Shown here piece by piece: positions 27,014 to 35,054 of a stretch of 64,000 nucleotides of DNA. The notes beneath the pieces were generated by a model. That model saw only the letters and a list, made by a program, of their open reading frames with translations, was not told the DNA's origin and did no database searches. Location: positions 20,449-84,448 of the forward strand of contig NJBI01000009.1 of assembly GCA_005222975.1 (NCBI GenBank). Reading direction: 5' to 3'. How positions within the stretch are numbered: position 1 is the first letter of the stretch; every line of letters starts with the position of its first letter. Source of the stretch: Promethearchaeota archaeon Loki_b31. GTDB lineage: Archaea > Asgardarchaeota > Lokiarchaeia > Sigyniarchaeales > SOKP01. The translations under genes and the position numbers were made by a program.

Positions 27014-27056
27014 AAATAAAATTTTTGAAATTCAATAAAATAAAAAATAAAAAACC
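26944..27056 (+). repeat. Direct repeat, copy 1 (3' end of adenylyltransferase gene)
   Basis: About 110 bases covering the last ~23 codons of the adenylyltransferase-like gene plus its 3' flank. A second copy with roughly 85-90% identity lies in the same orientation at 31546-31655. The two copies bracket the 4.5-kb block from the DUF2061 gene to the DUF166 gene. Confidence 0.85.
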
Positions 27057-27081
27057 AAAAAAATAAGCTTAAATTAGGTAA

Positions 27082-27546
27082 TTATCGCATAAAACTCCTA
27101 TCTTTATGTTTTAATTCAAAATAATTCTTGTCTCTTTGAATGTCTTCGTGTATTTCTGCTAAACTCTCGTTTTGCAATAATTTCTTAAAAAAAGACAATA
27201 TAGACTCATGTGCTTCTTTGACATAAGTATTTGTTTGAGAGAATTCAAAAGAAATCTCTTTTAGTAGATCAAAATCTAATTTAATATCAACTTCCCTTGT
27301 CCTTTCAATTTTGATCCTTAATCGTTTGTCGTGATAATTAGTCCATATTGCTTCATAGAAAAAATAATTAATAAATTGAACTGTTTCTGTGACCATTCCA
27401 ATAGAAAAAGCAGCAATCATATCCCCTGTAATTGTAAAAATAACTAGCATTCCAAGAAAGATTGTTATTATCCTATATAATACGCTTTTAAAGAAACTTT
27501 CCTTGAGAATTTCCTTATTTTTTATTAACTTTTGTATTAATTTCAT
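27082..27546 (-). CDS. DUF2061-type membrane protein
   Basis: A 154-residue protein. Residues about 18-75 (FFKSVLYRIITIFLGMLVIFTITGD ... YFFYEAIWTNYHDKR) match the DUF2061 pattern: a KS-x-x-x-R start, a hairpin of two membrane helices with TG in the turn, and an EAIW-x-x-xHD-like end. The C-terminal half is soluble and helical, longer than in the minimal family. Function unknown for the family. It is the first gene inside the segment bracketed by the adenylyltransferase repeats. Confidence 0.75.
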   Translation of the reverse strand: MKLIQKLIKNKEILKESFFKSVLYRIITIFLGMLVIFTITGDMIAAFSIGMVTETVQFINYFFYEAIWTNYHDKRLRIKIERTREVDIKLDFDLLKEISFEFSQTNTYVKEAHESILSFFKKLLQNESLAEIHEDIQRDKNYFELKHKDRSFMR

Positions 27547-27818
27547 TTGATAATGGAGAAATAAACTAAATATTTATTTGTTTACTGGATTTAAATAAGA
27601 AATATCATGAAACTTGAATTATTAACTTGAAAAGATTTGTTGAGAATGTAATAAATTTACACTGCTGGAATTTTTCGCCATCTACATAAATATAATCTAA
27701 AAGCGAGCAAAAACTATGCTATAATATAATAATATAAAAAATAGAATAAAAAAAAAAGGGGCAGCGTCATATTTGTAGGTTTTAAATTTATTAATTGATT
27801 TGAAAGAGATTACCTATG

Positions 27819-28541
27819 TTATTTGGTGTTTAATTCTTTTTGAGCTAAAGATGAATCTGTTAATGAATTTTCTAATTTATTCAAAATATAATTTCGAAAA
27901 TCTTTTCTAGAAAAGTCTGCTTGACCAAACTGGATTATTTCACTTGCAAGATTACCATTAAAGTCTTCACTTTGCTCGATTATTCTCATATGTCTATCTA
28001 CAATAGCAGCACCCAAAATTAGACTATAAGTATAGAAAGAAAGTATTCCTGCATTAGACTCTTTAATTTTTCCATCATTAATTCCATTCTGTATAACTTT
28101 TGCTGTACCCTTTAAAAAATTGAATTTTCGATATTCCTTTTCAAAAGGACCCATTTTATCAGAAGAAGGAGCCTCAATAAGATGCATCATACTAAAAGCT
28201 CCAAAATCTTTATCAGCAAACTGTAAAAAGTTTTCAAAAATCTTCATTAAAAGATTGATTATTGATGTATTATGATTTTTAATAATTTCAATATTTTCAT
28301 CTCTATATTGCTTAAAAAATTTATTTCGAATAGCAATCCACAATTCTCTCTTACTTTCTACATAATTATATAAATTATTTTGGTTCATATCAAGGCTTTT
28401 TGCTAAGCCTCGTAGACTAAAACCGTCTCTTCCTTTTTCCAAAAATAAGTCCTTTCCTGTTTTCAAAATTCGTTCAAATTGAGCTGCTTTTTTCTTAGGT
28501 GAACGACTTCGAGTCTTTTTTTTTTTTTCCATTACACTCAT
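27819..28541 (-). CDS. TetR-family transcriptional regulator
   Basis: A 240-residue repressor. After a very basic N-terminus (KKKKTRSRSPKKK) comes the TetR helix-turn-helix: FERILKTGKDLFLEKGRDGFSLRGLAKSLDMNQNNLYNYVESKRELW. The C-terminal domain (residues about 80-225) is helical and would bind a ligand. In other archaea and bacteria such regulators control acyl-CoA metabolism; here it is divergent from the nitronate monooxygenase-like gene, separated by a 700-base region with a 240-bp tandem repeat. Control of that gene is plausible but inferred. The ATG at 28541 has a second in-frame ATG three codons on. Confidence 0.85.
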   Translation of the reverse strand: MSVMEKKKKTRSRSPKKKAAQFERILKTGKDLFLEKGRDGFSLRGLAKSLDMNQNNLYNYVESKRELWIAIRNKFFKQYRDENIEIIKNHNTSIINLLMKIFENFLQFADKDFGAFSMMHLIEAPSSDKMGPFEKEYRKFNFLKGTAKVIQNGINDGKIKESNAGILSFYTYSLILGAAIVDRHMRIIEQSEDFNGNLASEIIQFGQADFSRKDFRNYILNKLENSLTDSSLAQKELNTK

Positions 28542-28704
28542 CTTAAACTTCCATAAATTTCATTTAGAAAGATTCAATTAACAAAATAATCGAACATAAG
28601 TTAAATTACATTTTTAATTAATTCATAACAAATTATTAAAAGATTTACACATTGAAAAGAATATTTTCAGTATCTTCCAAGTTATGTTTATAGATTTATT
28701 AAAT

Positions 28705-29184
28705 TAGATTACTTTTTTTAATAACTCAGATTAAATCAAATATTGCTTCTACTTTGATTTTGATGGCCTTATGCAAATTAATTTTAATTTATTTAATAAA
28801 TTTCTATAACCATTAAAGATCACACTTAATAATCATATTAAGTATACACATTATATTAATCCAGATGAATTGATTAAACTTAAATATGATGTAGATGATT
28901 CAACTAGATATCTATTAAATTAAATAAAACCTGTATCGAATAGATAGATTTCTTTTTTTAATAACCCCAATTAAGCCAAATATTGCTTCTACTTTGATTT
29001 TAAGAAACCTACGCGAATCAAATTTAATATTTTTAATAAATTTCTTTGTCAATTAAAGATTATGCTTAATGATCATATTTAATATACACCTTATATTAAT
29101 CCAGACGAATTGGTTAAACTTATATAAGATGCAGATTATTCAACTAAATATCTATTAAGTCAAATAAATATTGTATCTAATAGA
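28705..29184. repeat. Two tandem copies of a ~240-bp unit
   Basis: Copy 1 is about 28705-28944 and copy 2 about 28945-29184, head to tail, at roughly 80% identity by eye. Shared landmarks include TATTGCTTCTACTTTGATTT (28741 and 28981) and TATATTAATCCAGA (28852 and 29092). A short frame INPDELIKL is present in both copies but is interrupted, so the unit may be a decayed coding segment. Copy 2 ends about 50 bases before the flavoprotein start, thus it forms its upstream region. Confidence 0.85.
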
Positions 29185-29236
29185 TGAATATTTATTAAAA
29201 AATAAAGAAAAATTTAATAAAAAAAGGTTGGAAAAA

Positions 29237-30262
29237 ATGGTTATAAAGACGAATGTAGCTGAAATGTTAGGTATTAAACATCCAATAGTTGCAGCACCCA
29301 TGGGACCCTTCTACACGACAAAACTAACAATTGCGGTCTCAGAAGCAGGGGGTTTAGGTGTTTTAAGCCATGTAACATTAAGTGAAGGAATTACTTTAAA
29401 TCAGATTCAAGAAAGCATGAAAACAGTAGTTGAGTATACTGATAAGCCTTTTGGGTTGAATATTAGAACAGCCTCACTGCAACCTGATGCGATAAAATTA
29501 TGTAGGCGAATTCCAAGATTTATAATGGACAATCCTAAAATCAAAGACCAATGTACCTATTTAATTACGAGCGCAGGCTCTCCAAAAATGTTATATAACA
29601 AGCATTTTATGGCTCTAAAAGAAACATCAAATATCAAACATTTTCATGTAATACCTTCTTTAAAGCTAGCTAAAAAAGTGATAAAAAATGGTGTTGATGG
29701 AATAGTCGCAACCGGGCATGAAGGTGGAGGGCATCAATCTTATGAAAATACAAGCACTTTAATTCTCTTACAACAAATTAGACAAGAATTCCCAAATATC
29801 CCTATGATTGCTTGTGGAGGCTATGCTACTGGAGAGGGATTAGCTTCCGCTTTAGCTATGGGTGCAGGGGCAATTGCTATGGGAACCAGACTTATTGCAT
29901 CAAAGGAATGTGAATTTCATGAAAATTACAAAAATGAGGTCAAAAATTCAACTATATCTGATACTAAATTAGTTACAGGTGTTTTTGGGCCTGCCCGAGT
30001 ATTTAAGAATAGTTATGCAGAAAATGCCACTGCTGTTTTAAATAAAGCAGAAAAAAGAGCTGAAGAAACTTCTATGTCAGTAATAAGAGACGGCGTAATA
30101 AAATTAGAGAAAGCATATAATGGAGATGTTGATAATGGTATTATTCTCTTAGGACAGAGTTGTGGACTAGTAGAGGAAATTGAGAGCGTCTCAGATATTA
30201 TTAATTCAATTGTAAGTAGTGCTGAGAAATGTCTAAAGAGTGCATATTGCATGATAAATTGA
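29237..30262 (+). CDS. Nitronate monooxygenase / FabK-like FMN oxidoreductase
   Basis: A 341-residue TIM-barrel flavoprotein of the nitronate monooxygenase (2-nitropropane dioxygenase)/enoyl-ACP reductase FabK family. FMN-binding landmarks are HPIVAAPMGPF at the N-terminus, GVDGIVATGHEGGGHQSY in the middle and ACGGYATGEGLASALAMGAGAIAMGTRL later. The family uses FMN to oxidise nitronates or to reduce enoyl thioesters; in an acyl-CoA-rich locus the latter fits better, but this is inference. The real start is the ATG at 29237; an upstream extension to 29171 would be Lys/Asn-rich and lies in the repeat. A close paralogue is at 43616-44638. Confidence 0.85.
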   Translation: MVIKTNVAEMLGIKHPIVAAPMGPFYTTKLTIAVSEAGGLGVLSHVTLSEGITLNQIQESMKTVVEYTDKPFGLNIRTASLQPDAIKLCRRIPRFIMDNPKIKDQCTYLITSAGSPKMLYNKHFMALKETSNIKHFHVIPSLKLAKKVIKNGVDGIVATGHEGGGHQSYENTSTLILLQQIRQEFPNIPMIACGGYATGEGLASALAMGAGAIAMGTRLIASKECEFHENYKNEVKNSTISDTKLVTGVFGPARVFKNSYAENATAVLNKAEKRAEETSMSVIRDGVIKLEKAYNGDVDNGIILLGQSCGLVEEIESVSDIINSIVSSAEKCLKSAYCMIN

Positions 30263-30296
30263 GGCAATAATCAAAAATAACGGTGGATTTAAAAAA

Positions 30297-30524
30297 ATGT
30301 TTGATTCCGTAATTCTATCAATTTTTCAAAAAACTAATATCGCAGAAATAAGTAGCTTGAAATTATACGATTATGAAAATTCTCATACTAATTATTTTAG
30401 TAATAGTATTAATTCAAACTTTTATCAACGATATTTTAAATGGTTTGACCATACTAAATTTGAAAAAACCAATAATTCTTTCTTAAAGGATTATAAAAAA
30501 TGGTTTTGTGAATTTTTTTTTTAA
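30297..30524 (+). CDS. Hypothetical small aromatic-rich protein
   Basis: A 75-residue frame, rich in Phe, Tyr, Asn and Ser, with repeated (Y/F)xxxF patterns (NFYQRYFKWFDHTKF; FLKDYKKWFCEFFF). It starts with ATG 34 bases after the flavoprotein stop and could be co-transcribed. No known domain. The high AT content means that it could be a chance frame. Confidence 0.35.
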   Translation: MFDSVILSIFQKTNIAEISSLKLYDYENSHTNYFSNSINSNFYQRYFKWFDHTKFEKTNNSFLKDYKKWFCEFFF

Positions 30525-30573
30525 TTTGATTTTTTAATTGAAGAACACCTTAATATAAAAATTGCTATAAAAT

Positions 30574-31488
30574 ATGTTGAAAGTTAAATCTATGTTAAGT
30601 AAAAAAGATTATAAATTAGGAATTTTTTATGGTAAAGATCCTGAAACTGAAGAATTAGCAACTAAATTCATTGGGCATTTAATAAATGACTTAAAATTTT
30701 GCTATGCTTGTCAAATATCAAAAAATAAAATAGATTGCATTCAATGTCGTAAACATCTAAAAAGTCATGCTAGTAAAATTTATTTCTATATAAAAGTTAG
30801 AGGGGCTTTTAATAGCGCTGAAGAAGATAAAATCAATCTTTTACCAAAAGAAATTCCTCCTATTGACTTTTTATTAGTGATTGGCATCCATAAAAATTTA
30901 CTTGTCAAATTACCTGAATATTTGAAAGATAAAGGAGTGAAAGCCGTAATTGTTCCCATTGAAAATCCTAAGTGGGTTTCTCCAGAACTTCAAGTTAAGG
31001 TTTTATTTGAGTTTGAACGATATAATATTCAAGCAGCATTTCCAAAACCTTTCTGTTCACTAAGTAAAGAAGAAGACCAATATAATAAAGTAGGATTTCA
31101 TATAACAAAACAACGGAATTATATTGATGAGTTCATAGATTATTTTCAGATAGGTGTACCAATTATATCTATTTTAATGAGTAGTGATGGGAGATCAATA
31201 GAGGATGCATGTATATTACAGAGTGCTCCATGTGGATCCACTAACTATATTATTCAAAAATTAAAATTGAAATGCTTTAATAAAGAAAATCAAGATGAAT
31301 TTAGCTTAATTGAGGAAATAAATAAAGCTCATTATTCATATCCTTGTAGAGCATCAATGTATCACGATCATATTCTAGAAGATTCGATTTTTCAAAAAAG
31401 TGGTTATATCGTCAGAAACTCTATTCGTTGCGAATTATATCAAGCTCGTTATAAAAGAAAATTATATGTGAAATTAGAAGAAAGTTAA
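30574..31488 (+). CDS. DUF166-family protein
   Basis: A 304-residue soluble protein. The segment DACILQSAPCGSTNYI near residues 210-226 and the general order (IDFLLVIGIHKNLLVKLPEYLKDKGVKAVIVPIENP) match archaeal DUF166 proteins, a family of unknown function in which the Cys of APCG is conserved. Several other Cys pairs are present: CYACQISKNKIDCIQC near residues 43-58 and CRASMYHD near the end, suggesting metal or cluster binding. It is about 50 residues longer than the minimal family. It is the last gene within the bracketed block. Confidence 0.7.
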   Translation: MLKVKSMLSKKDYKLGIFYGKDPETEELATKFIGHLINDLKFCYACQISKNKIDCIQCRKHLKSHASKIYFYIKVRGAFNSAEEDKINLLPKEIPPIDFLLVIGIHKNLLVKLPEYLKDKGVKAVIVPIENPKWVSPELQVKVLFEFERYNIQAAFPKPFCSLSKEEDQYNKVGFHITKQRNYIDEFIDYFQIGVPIISILMSSDGRSIEDACILQSAPCGSTNYIIQKLKLKCFNKENQDEFSLIEEINKAHYSYPCRASMYHDHILEDSIFQKSGYIVRNSIRCELYQARYKRKLYVKLEES

Positions 31489-31537
31489 AATAAAATTAGA
31501 AAGAAAGTTGAATAATTTTTAAATTATTATTGCGTTT

Positions 31538-31618
31538 ATGTTCATAGTTGTAGCAGAGTTAGTAAAAAAATGGGATATAATAAGACGACTTAAAAATCTA
31601 AGTGAAACTAAGAAGTAA
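31538..31618 (+). pseudogene. 3'-end remnant of a second adenylyltransferase gene
   Basis: An open stretch of 26 codons ending TAA that repeats the C-terminus of the adenylyltransferase at 26432-27013 (VAELVKKWDIIRRLKNLSET against VAKLVKKWDVIKRLKNLSET). The differences are conservative (Val/Ile, Lys/Arg), as if the copy had diverged while still coding and was then cut off. No 5' part of the gene is found upstream. Confidence 0.75.
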
Positions 31619-31655
31619 TAATATTTTTAAAATTCAATAAAATAAAAAATAAAAA
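31546..31655 (+). repeat. Direct repeat, copy 2
   Basis: Second copy of the 3'-end repeat at 26944-27056, same orientation, including the noncoding tail TTCAATAAAATAAAAAATAA that is identical in both. It lies just before the convergent cdhC gene. Confidence 0.85.
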
Positions 31656-31673
31656 TAAAGTAGAATAAGTTTC

Positions 31674-33083
31674 TTATTTCTTCTTGCGTTTAGGTTCAAT
31701 TTTTTTAATGATAATTGCCTCGGCGTGGATCTTGCAGTTCTTTAAGATAACCCTGAATCCGCCTGTGCCACCTACTCCAGGAATAGTCATCCCAACAGTT
31801 CCCATTGGAACCATCGCGCCTTCTGCTTCCCATTCTTCTTCCTCTTCCTCCTCTTCCGCTAACGCCTCTGCCCATGTTTCGACTATGGGATGGTTAACAT
31901 CCTGTAACCATTGTTTTAATGCGTTAATATCAATAACTTCTTCTTCAGTTGCGATTTTAGGTAAAAGGTCTTTCGGAAGGAACTCGCCAACGCGATCTTT
32001 TACTCCCTTGTTCATCCACACGATAGTCTCAATTCCACCATCGTATTGCTGGTATTTCGGTGATACGATGTATTGGATGCTGATGCCATTAAAACCGGGC
32101 ATCTGCTTGCCTCCACCAGTTTGATTTGCCATCGCGGTGAACGGAAGCCCGTTAATTGCTACGTCGCCGTAGTTTCGATCTACAATTCCGTGTCCGTTTA
32201 CTTCAGGGATGTAAAAATCGATAGCTTCGAAACAACCGCACGATGTATGTGGGAATTCCATGCCCGAAAATAGATAAATTCTATCAATTTCTCCTAACGA
32301 ACGTTTCTTGATCATCTCATTTATACCGGTATATTCGCCAGCAAGTTCGTTTAAGCAATCGCCTGGGGGAATTTCGAATAAAGGTCCCTTAGGATCGACT
32401 TTCGCAGCTGCCCTTGCATCGAACCAATTAATTGAACCGCATAAACTTGTTCGATCAGGTGTAATGCAACATGCGTGAGTCGGGGCGAAGGATTGGCATA
32501 ATACACATCCATAGAACATATCCACATCATCATCGTGGATTGTTCTGGCTCTCTCGTCTCTTTTATCGTAAATTCCTATTGCCATCTCATAAGGTTTTTC
32601 AACTTCTTTTTCATTTGTATAAAAAGTGACTTGAGCTTGTTCGATGATCGGTAGTTCAGCTTTGTAAAGTCTAATAAGAACTGTTCCTAGTAGTTGAAAC
32701 GAATTGAAGCCCTTTTCCACTGCTGTCTTAGAGATTCTTAGCCAGTTTGTATATCTCTGGTTAAGGTGCATAATTCCGTTGACGAAATTGCAGAATTCGT
32801 GGATCCTTCTTTCAAAAACGGCTTCTAAGTCCACTTCTAATTCTGGTCCGGCGACCTCTACTAATATTCCGATTGGATGGGTTGATCCTTCTTCCATGTC
32901 TTTTAAATCGGGTCCGTGGATTGTTATTTGACCATCTTTAATATCTTTTGCTGATTTGACTCTGCAAAGTTCAAAGTGTTTTTCCATTTTGGGGCCGCCT
33001 AATTCTACATACATTTGTTTTGCCCTAATACGTTCACCCTCGTATACAGGTCCAATTGGAACAGGAATATCTTCAAAACTCAT
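31674..33083 (-). CDS. cdhC: CO dehydrogenase/acetyl-CoA synthase complex, beta subunit
   Basis: A 469-residue acetyl-CoA synthase subunit, which joins a methyl group, CO and CoA into acetyl-CoA at the nickel-containing A-cluster. The cluster ligands are visible: FYGCVLCQSFAPTHACCITPD gives Cys193, Cys196, Cys205/206, then Cys215, and FPHTSCGC gives Cys282 and Cys284. Length fits archaeal CdhC (about 460-470). The acidic stretch near residue 410 followed by a Gly-rich TGGFRVILKN end is typical. It follows the epsilon subunit gene by 41 bases on the same strand. The other subunits (alpha, gamma, delta) are not in the window. AGGAG precedes the ATG. Confidence 0.95.
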   Translation of the reverse strand: MSFEDIPVPIGPVYEGERIRAKQMYVELGGPKMEKHFELCRVKSAKDIKDGQITIHGPDLKDMEEGSTHPIGILVEVAGPELEVDLEAVFERRIHEFCNFVNGIMHLNQRYTNWLRISKTAVEKGFNSFQLLGTVLIRLYKAELPIIEQAQVTFYTNEKEVEKPYEMAIGIYDKRDERARTIHDDDVDMFYGCVLCQSFAPTHACCITPDRTSLCGSINWFDARAAAKVDPKGPLFEIPPGDCLNELAGEYTGINEMIKKRSLGEIDRIYLFSGMEFPHTSCGCFEAIDFYIPEVNGHGIVDRNYGDVAINGLPFTAMANQTGGGKQMPGFNGISIQYIVSPKYQQYDGGIETIVWMNKGVKDRVGEFLPKDLLPKIATEEEVIDINALKQWLQDVNHPIVETWAEALAEEEEEEEEWEAEGAMVPMGTVGMTIPGVGGTGGFRVILKNCKIHAEAIIIKKIEPKRKKK

Positions 33084-33124
33084 ATTGTATAATTCTCCTC
33101 TTAGTATTTTTCCTTTTTTAATTT

Positions 33125-33655
33125 TTATAAATTTTCAATTAATTTTTCTAAAAATTCTTTCCAATCGTTGTCGCTAAAATTCGGAAGACTAAATCGAGCG
33201 TTAGGATGTGAATATTTATCCAGTTCAACGGTTCGCAGGTGATTTTGAAAGTTCTTCAATCGACTTAAAGTCTGACTTACATAATAGACAACATGTCCAC
33301 CAAAAATAGCCATTCTATATTGTCCTTCGCCATCTAAGCCTTTCCAATCTTTATCTACTAGTCTACCGGTAATATTAATCAACGACATATCCCATAATTT
33401 ATCGTCTGGTATTTTACCTTTTACATACTTATATGTATGACCCGTAGTAAGGACGTGACAATCTAGTTTCTTTGCTATTTCAATAAAATAGTCAGCAACA
33501 TTTTTTCCATCAAGTTCCCAAGTTAAAGACTCTGAGCCTATGACAAAAAGCTTCTTTTTATCGTCCTTCAAGAAGTTTGCCATGACTTTTGGATCAAAAA
33601 CGGTCGTACCTTGTTCAGGTCCTGGGATATTCGCTTTTTGATATGGTCTTGTCAT
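33125..33655 (-). CDS. cdhB: CO dehydrogenase/acetyl-CoA synthase complex, epsilon subunit
   Basis: A 176-residue subunit that in archaea binds the CdhA CO dehydrogenase and assists electron transfer. The start MTRPYQKANIPGPEQG and the segments PLFVIGSESLTWE-like KKLFVIGSESLTW and VLTTGHTYKYV fit CdhB. I use the ATG at 33655, which gives the family's usual length of about 170 residues; the open frame runs up to 33784 but its extension is AT-rich and unlike protein. cdhB then cdhC form an operon. Confidence 0.9.
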   Translation of the reverse strand: MTRPYQKANIPGPEQGTTVFDPKVMANFLKDDKKKLFVIGSESLTWELDGKNVADYFIEIAKKLDCHVLTTGHTYKYVKGKIPDDKLWDMSLINITGRLVDKDWKGLDGEGQYRMAIFGGHVVYYVSQTLSRLKNFQNHLRTVELDKYSHPNARFSLPNFSDNDWKEFLEKLIENL

Positions 33656-33808
33656 ATTTACATCAATTTCCTCTGTTAAAGATTTTAGCTGTAAGTTTAA
33701 AATAATTACTATATTTTTATTTATTAAGCGTATTTTAAAAAAGTTGGTTTTATTTAAATTGACCAAACTTATATGTATAAACATTAGAATTAAAGTGAAA
33801 TATTAGAT

Positions 33809-34108
33809 ATGTGCGAGTTTAAGATAATAAAGAAAAACGATGGCTCCCAAATATTAGAAGATATTGTAATTCTATCTTATACCGAAGATAGTGAATTATT
33901 ATTCAAGGATGTGATCGGAATGGGGGAGATATTAGAATCAGCCCTCATTTTAGATGTTAACACGTTAAATCAAACTTGTGTTGTACTGGAACATCCTCTG
34001 ATTAGGGGTTTTATTGACATAATTCAAAAAGTTAATAATAAAACAATTTCCAAATCCGAAGTTGAAAGTTTCGAAAAACAATTAGACGATCTCAAAAAGA
34101 ACCTTTAA
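33809..34108 (+). CDS. CooT-like nickel-binding protein
   Basis: A 99-residue protein. It begins Met-Cys (MCEFKIIKKNDGSQILEDIVIL), then SELLFKDVIGMGEIL and a C-terminal beta strand, like CooT, a small dimeric protein that binds nickel through the N-terminal Cys2 and helps activate CO dehydrogenase. It is divergent from cdhB-cdhC with only about 150 bases between, which supports the call. The last 30 residues form a helix (SKSEVESFEKQLDDLKKNL) not found in the short CooT. The Ni role is inferred from family and context. Confidence 0.65.
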   Translation: MCEFKIIKKNDGSQILEDIVILSYTEDSELLFKDVIGMGEILESALILDVNTLNQTCVVLEHPLIRGFIDIIQKVNNKTISKSEVESFEKQLDDLKKNL

Positions 34109-34161
34109 TTAGTACTGACATTCCCACACGCGTTAATTTTTTAATTAGTGAATCTTCTTAT

Positions 34162-35034
34162 ATGATTATGGAAGCAAGATTTTATGAAGAAGTAGATGAT
34201 TTTTATGATATCGCATATCCTTTTTTATTAGCGCGAGAGGCTGAAAACAACCTCCTTTTATCTCTTCTTAACTCTCTCAAAGAAAATATTCACCGTTATG
34301 GAAAAGAGGTGCCACTTTTATTTTCATTAACGGACCATGATGATGTAAAATTAATTGCTTTAAGAACCCCCCCGCGTGATATAATTATTTCCTATGTAGA
34401 TGATTTAAATTTTATCGAAGTATTAGTGGAAGAACTTTTAAAACGAAACGAGAAATTACCTGGCGTATTGAGTTTTAAAGAGGCGGCAGACAAATTTGCT
34501 GAGTTATGGTGTGAAGAAAATTCATTAAAACCTAATTTATTTAGGAAAGAAAGGATTTATAAATTAGAAGAAGTCTCAAAAGATACAATTGGTACTAAGA
34601 AGTTTTCTGTTGCATCAAAAACTCATCAAACAATAGTACTTAAATGGGCAGAGGATATGATAAAAGAAGCATTAGCGGATACAACAGAAGAAGATATTGA
34701 ACGGATGACTACTAATTTGAAAAATGAATTTGAAGAGAATAAAAGTAAAATGTTTCTTTTATTTGATAATAACGAACCCGTTTCAATGGTGAGAAAGGCT
34801 GGTAGAACTCCAAATGGTAATTTTGTTAACTTAGTTTACACCCCACCGTCCTTAAGAAGAAACGGATACGCAACTGAGTGCGTTGCAAAATTGAGCAAAC
34901 AGCTTTTAGAAGAAGGAAATAAGTACTGTTTCTTGTTTACGGATTTAAGTAATCCAACTTCAAATAGTATTTATAAAAAAATAGGTTATAGACCTGTTAT
35001 TGACGAAAATCACTATAAATTTTTAACAAAATAG
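34162..35034 (+). CDS. GNAT-family N-acetyltransferase with N-terminal extension
   Basis: A 290-residue protein. The C-terminal half (residues about 180-290) is a GNAT domain: MVRKAGRTPNGNFVNLVYTPPSLRRNGYATECVAKLSKQLL contains the acetyl-CoA-binding V-x-P-x-x-RxxGYA motif, followed by FLFTDLSNPTSNSIYKKIGYRPV. The N-terminal 150 residues resemble the two-domain GNAT proteins with a degenerate first copy. Substrate unknown. It starts 53 bases after the CooT-like gene on the same strand and may be in its operon; ATG at 34162 and 34168 are both possible. Confidence 0.8.
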   Translation: MIMEARFYEEVDDFYDIAYPFLLAREAENNLLLSLLNSLKENIHRYGKEVPLLFSLTDHDDVKLIALRTPPRDIIISYVDDLNFIEVLVEELLKRNEKLPGVLSFKEAADKFAELWCEENSLKPNLFRKERIYKLEEVSKDTIGTKKFSVASKTHQTIVLKWAEDMIKEALADTTEEDIERMTTNLKNEFEENKSKMFLLFDNNEPVSMVRKAGRTPNGNFVNLVYTPPSLRRNGYATECVAKLSKQLLEEGNKYCFLFTDLSNPTSNSIYKKIGYRPVIDENHYKFLTK

Positions 35035-35054
35035 TATTTTGTTAAGGGGATATT

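Noticed and set aside
26944..31655. Insertion sequence or transposon between the direct repeats
   Set aside because: The repeats are gene 3' ends, not terminal inverted repeats, and no transposase or integrase is encoded between them.
31684..32124. 146-residue ORF antisense to cdhC
   Set aside because: A shadow of the strongly conserved cdhC coding strand; its Ser-rich run mirrors the Glu-rich stretch of CdhC.
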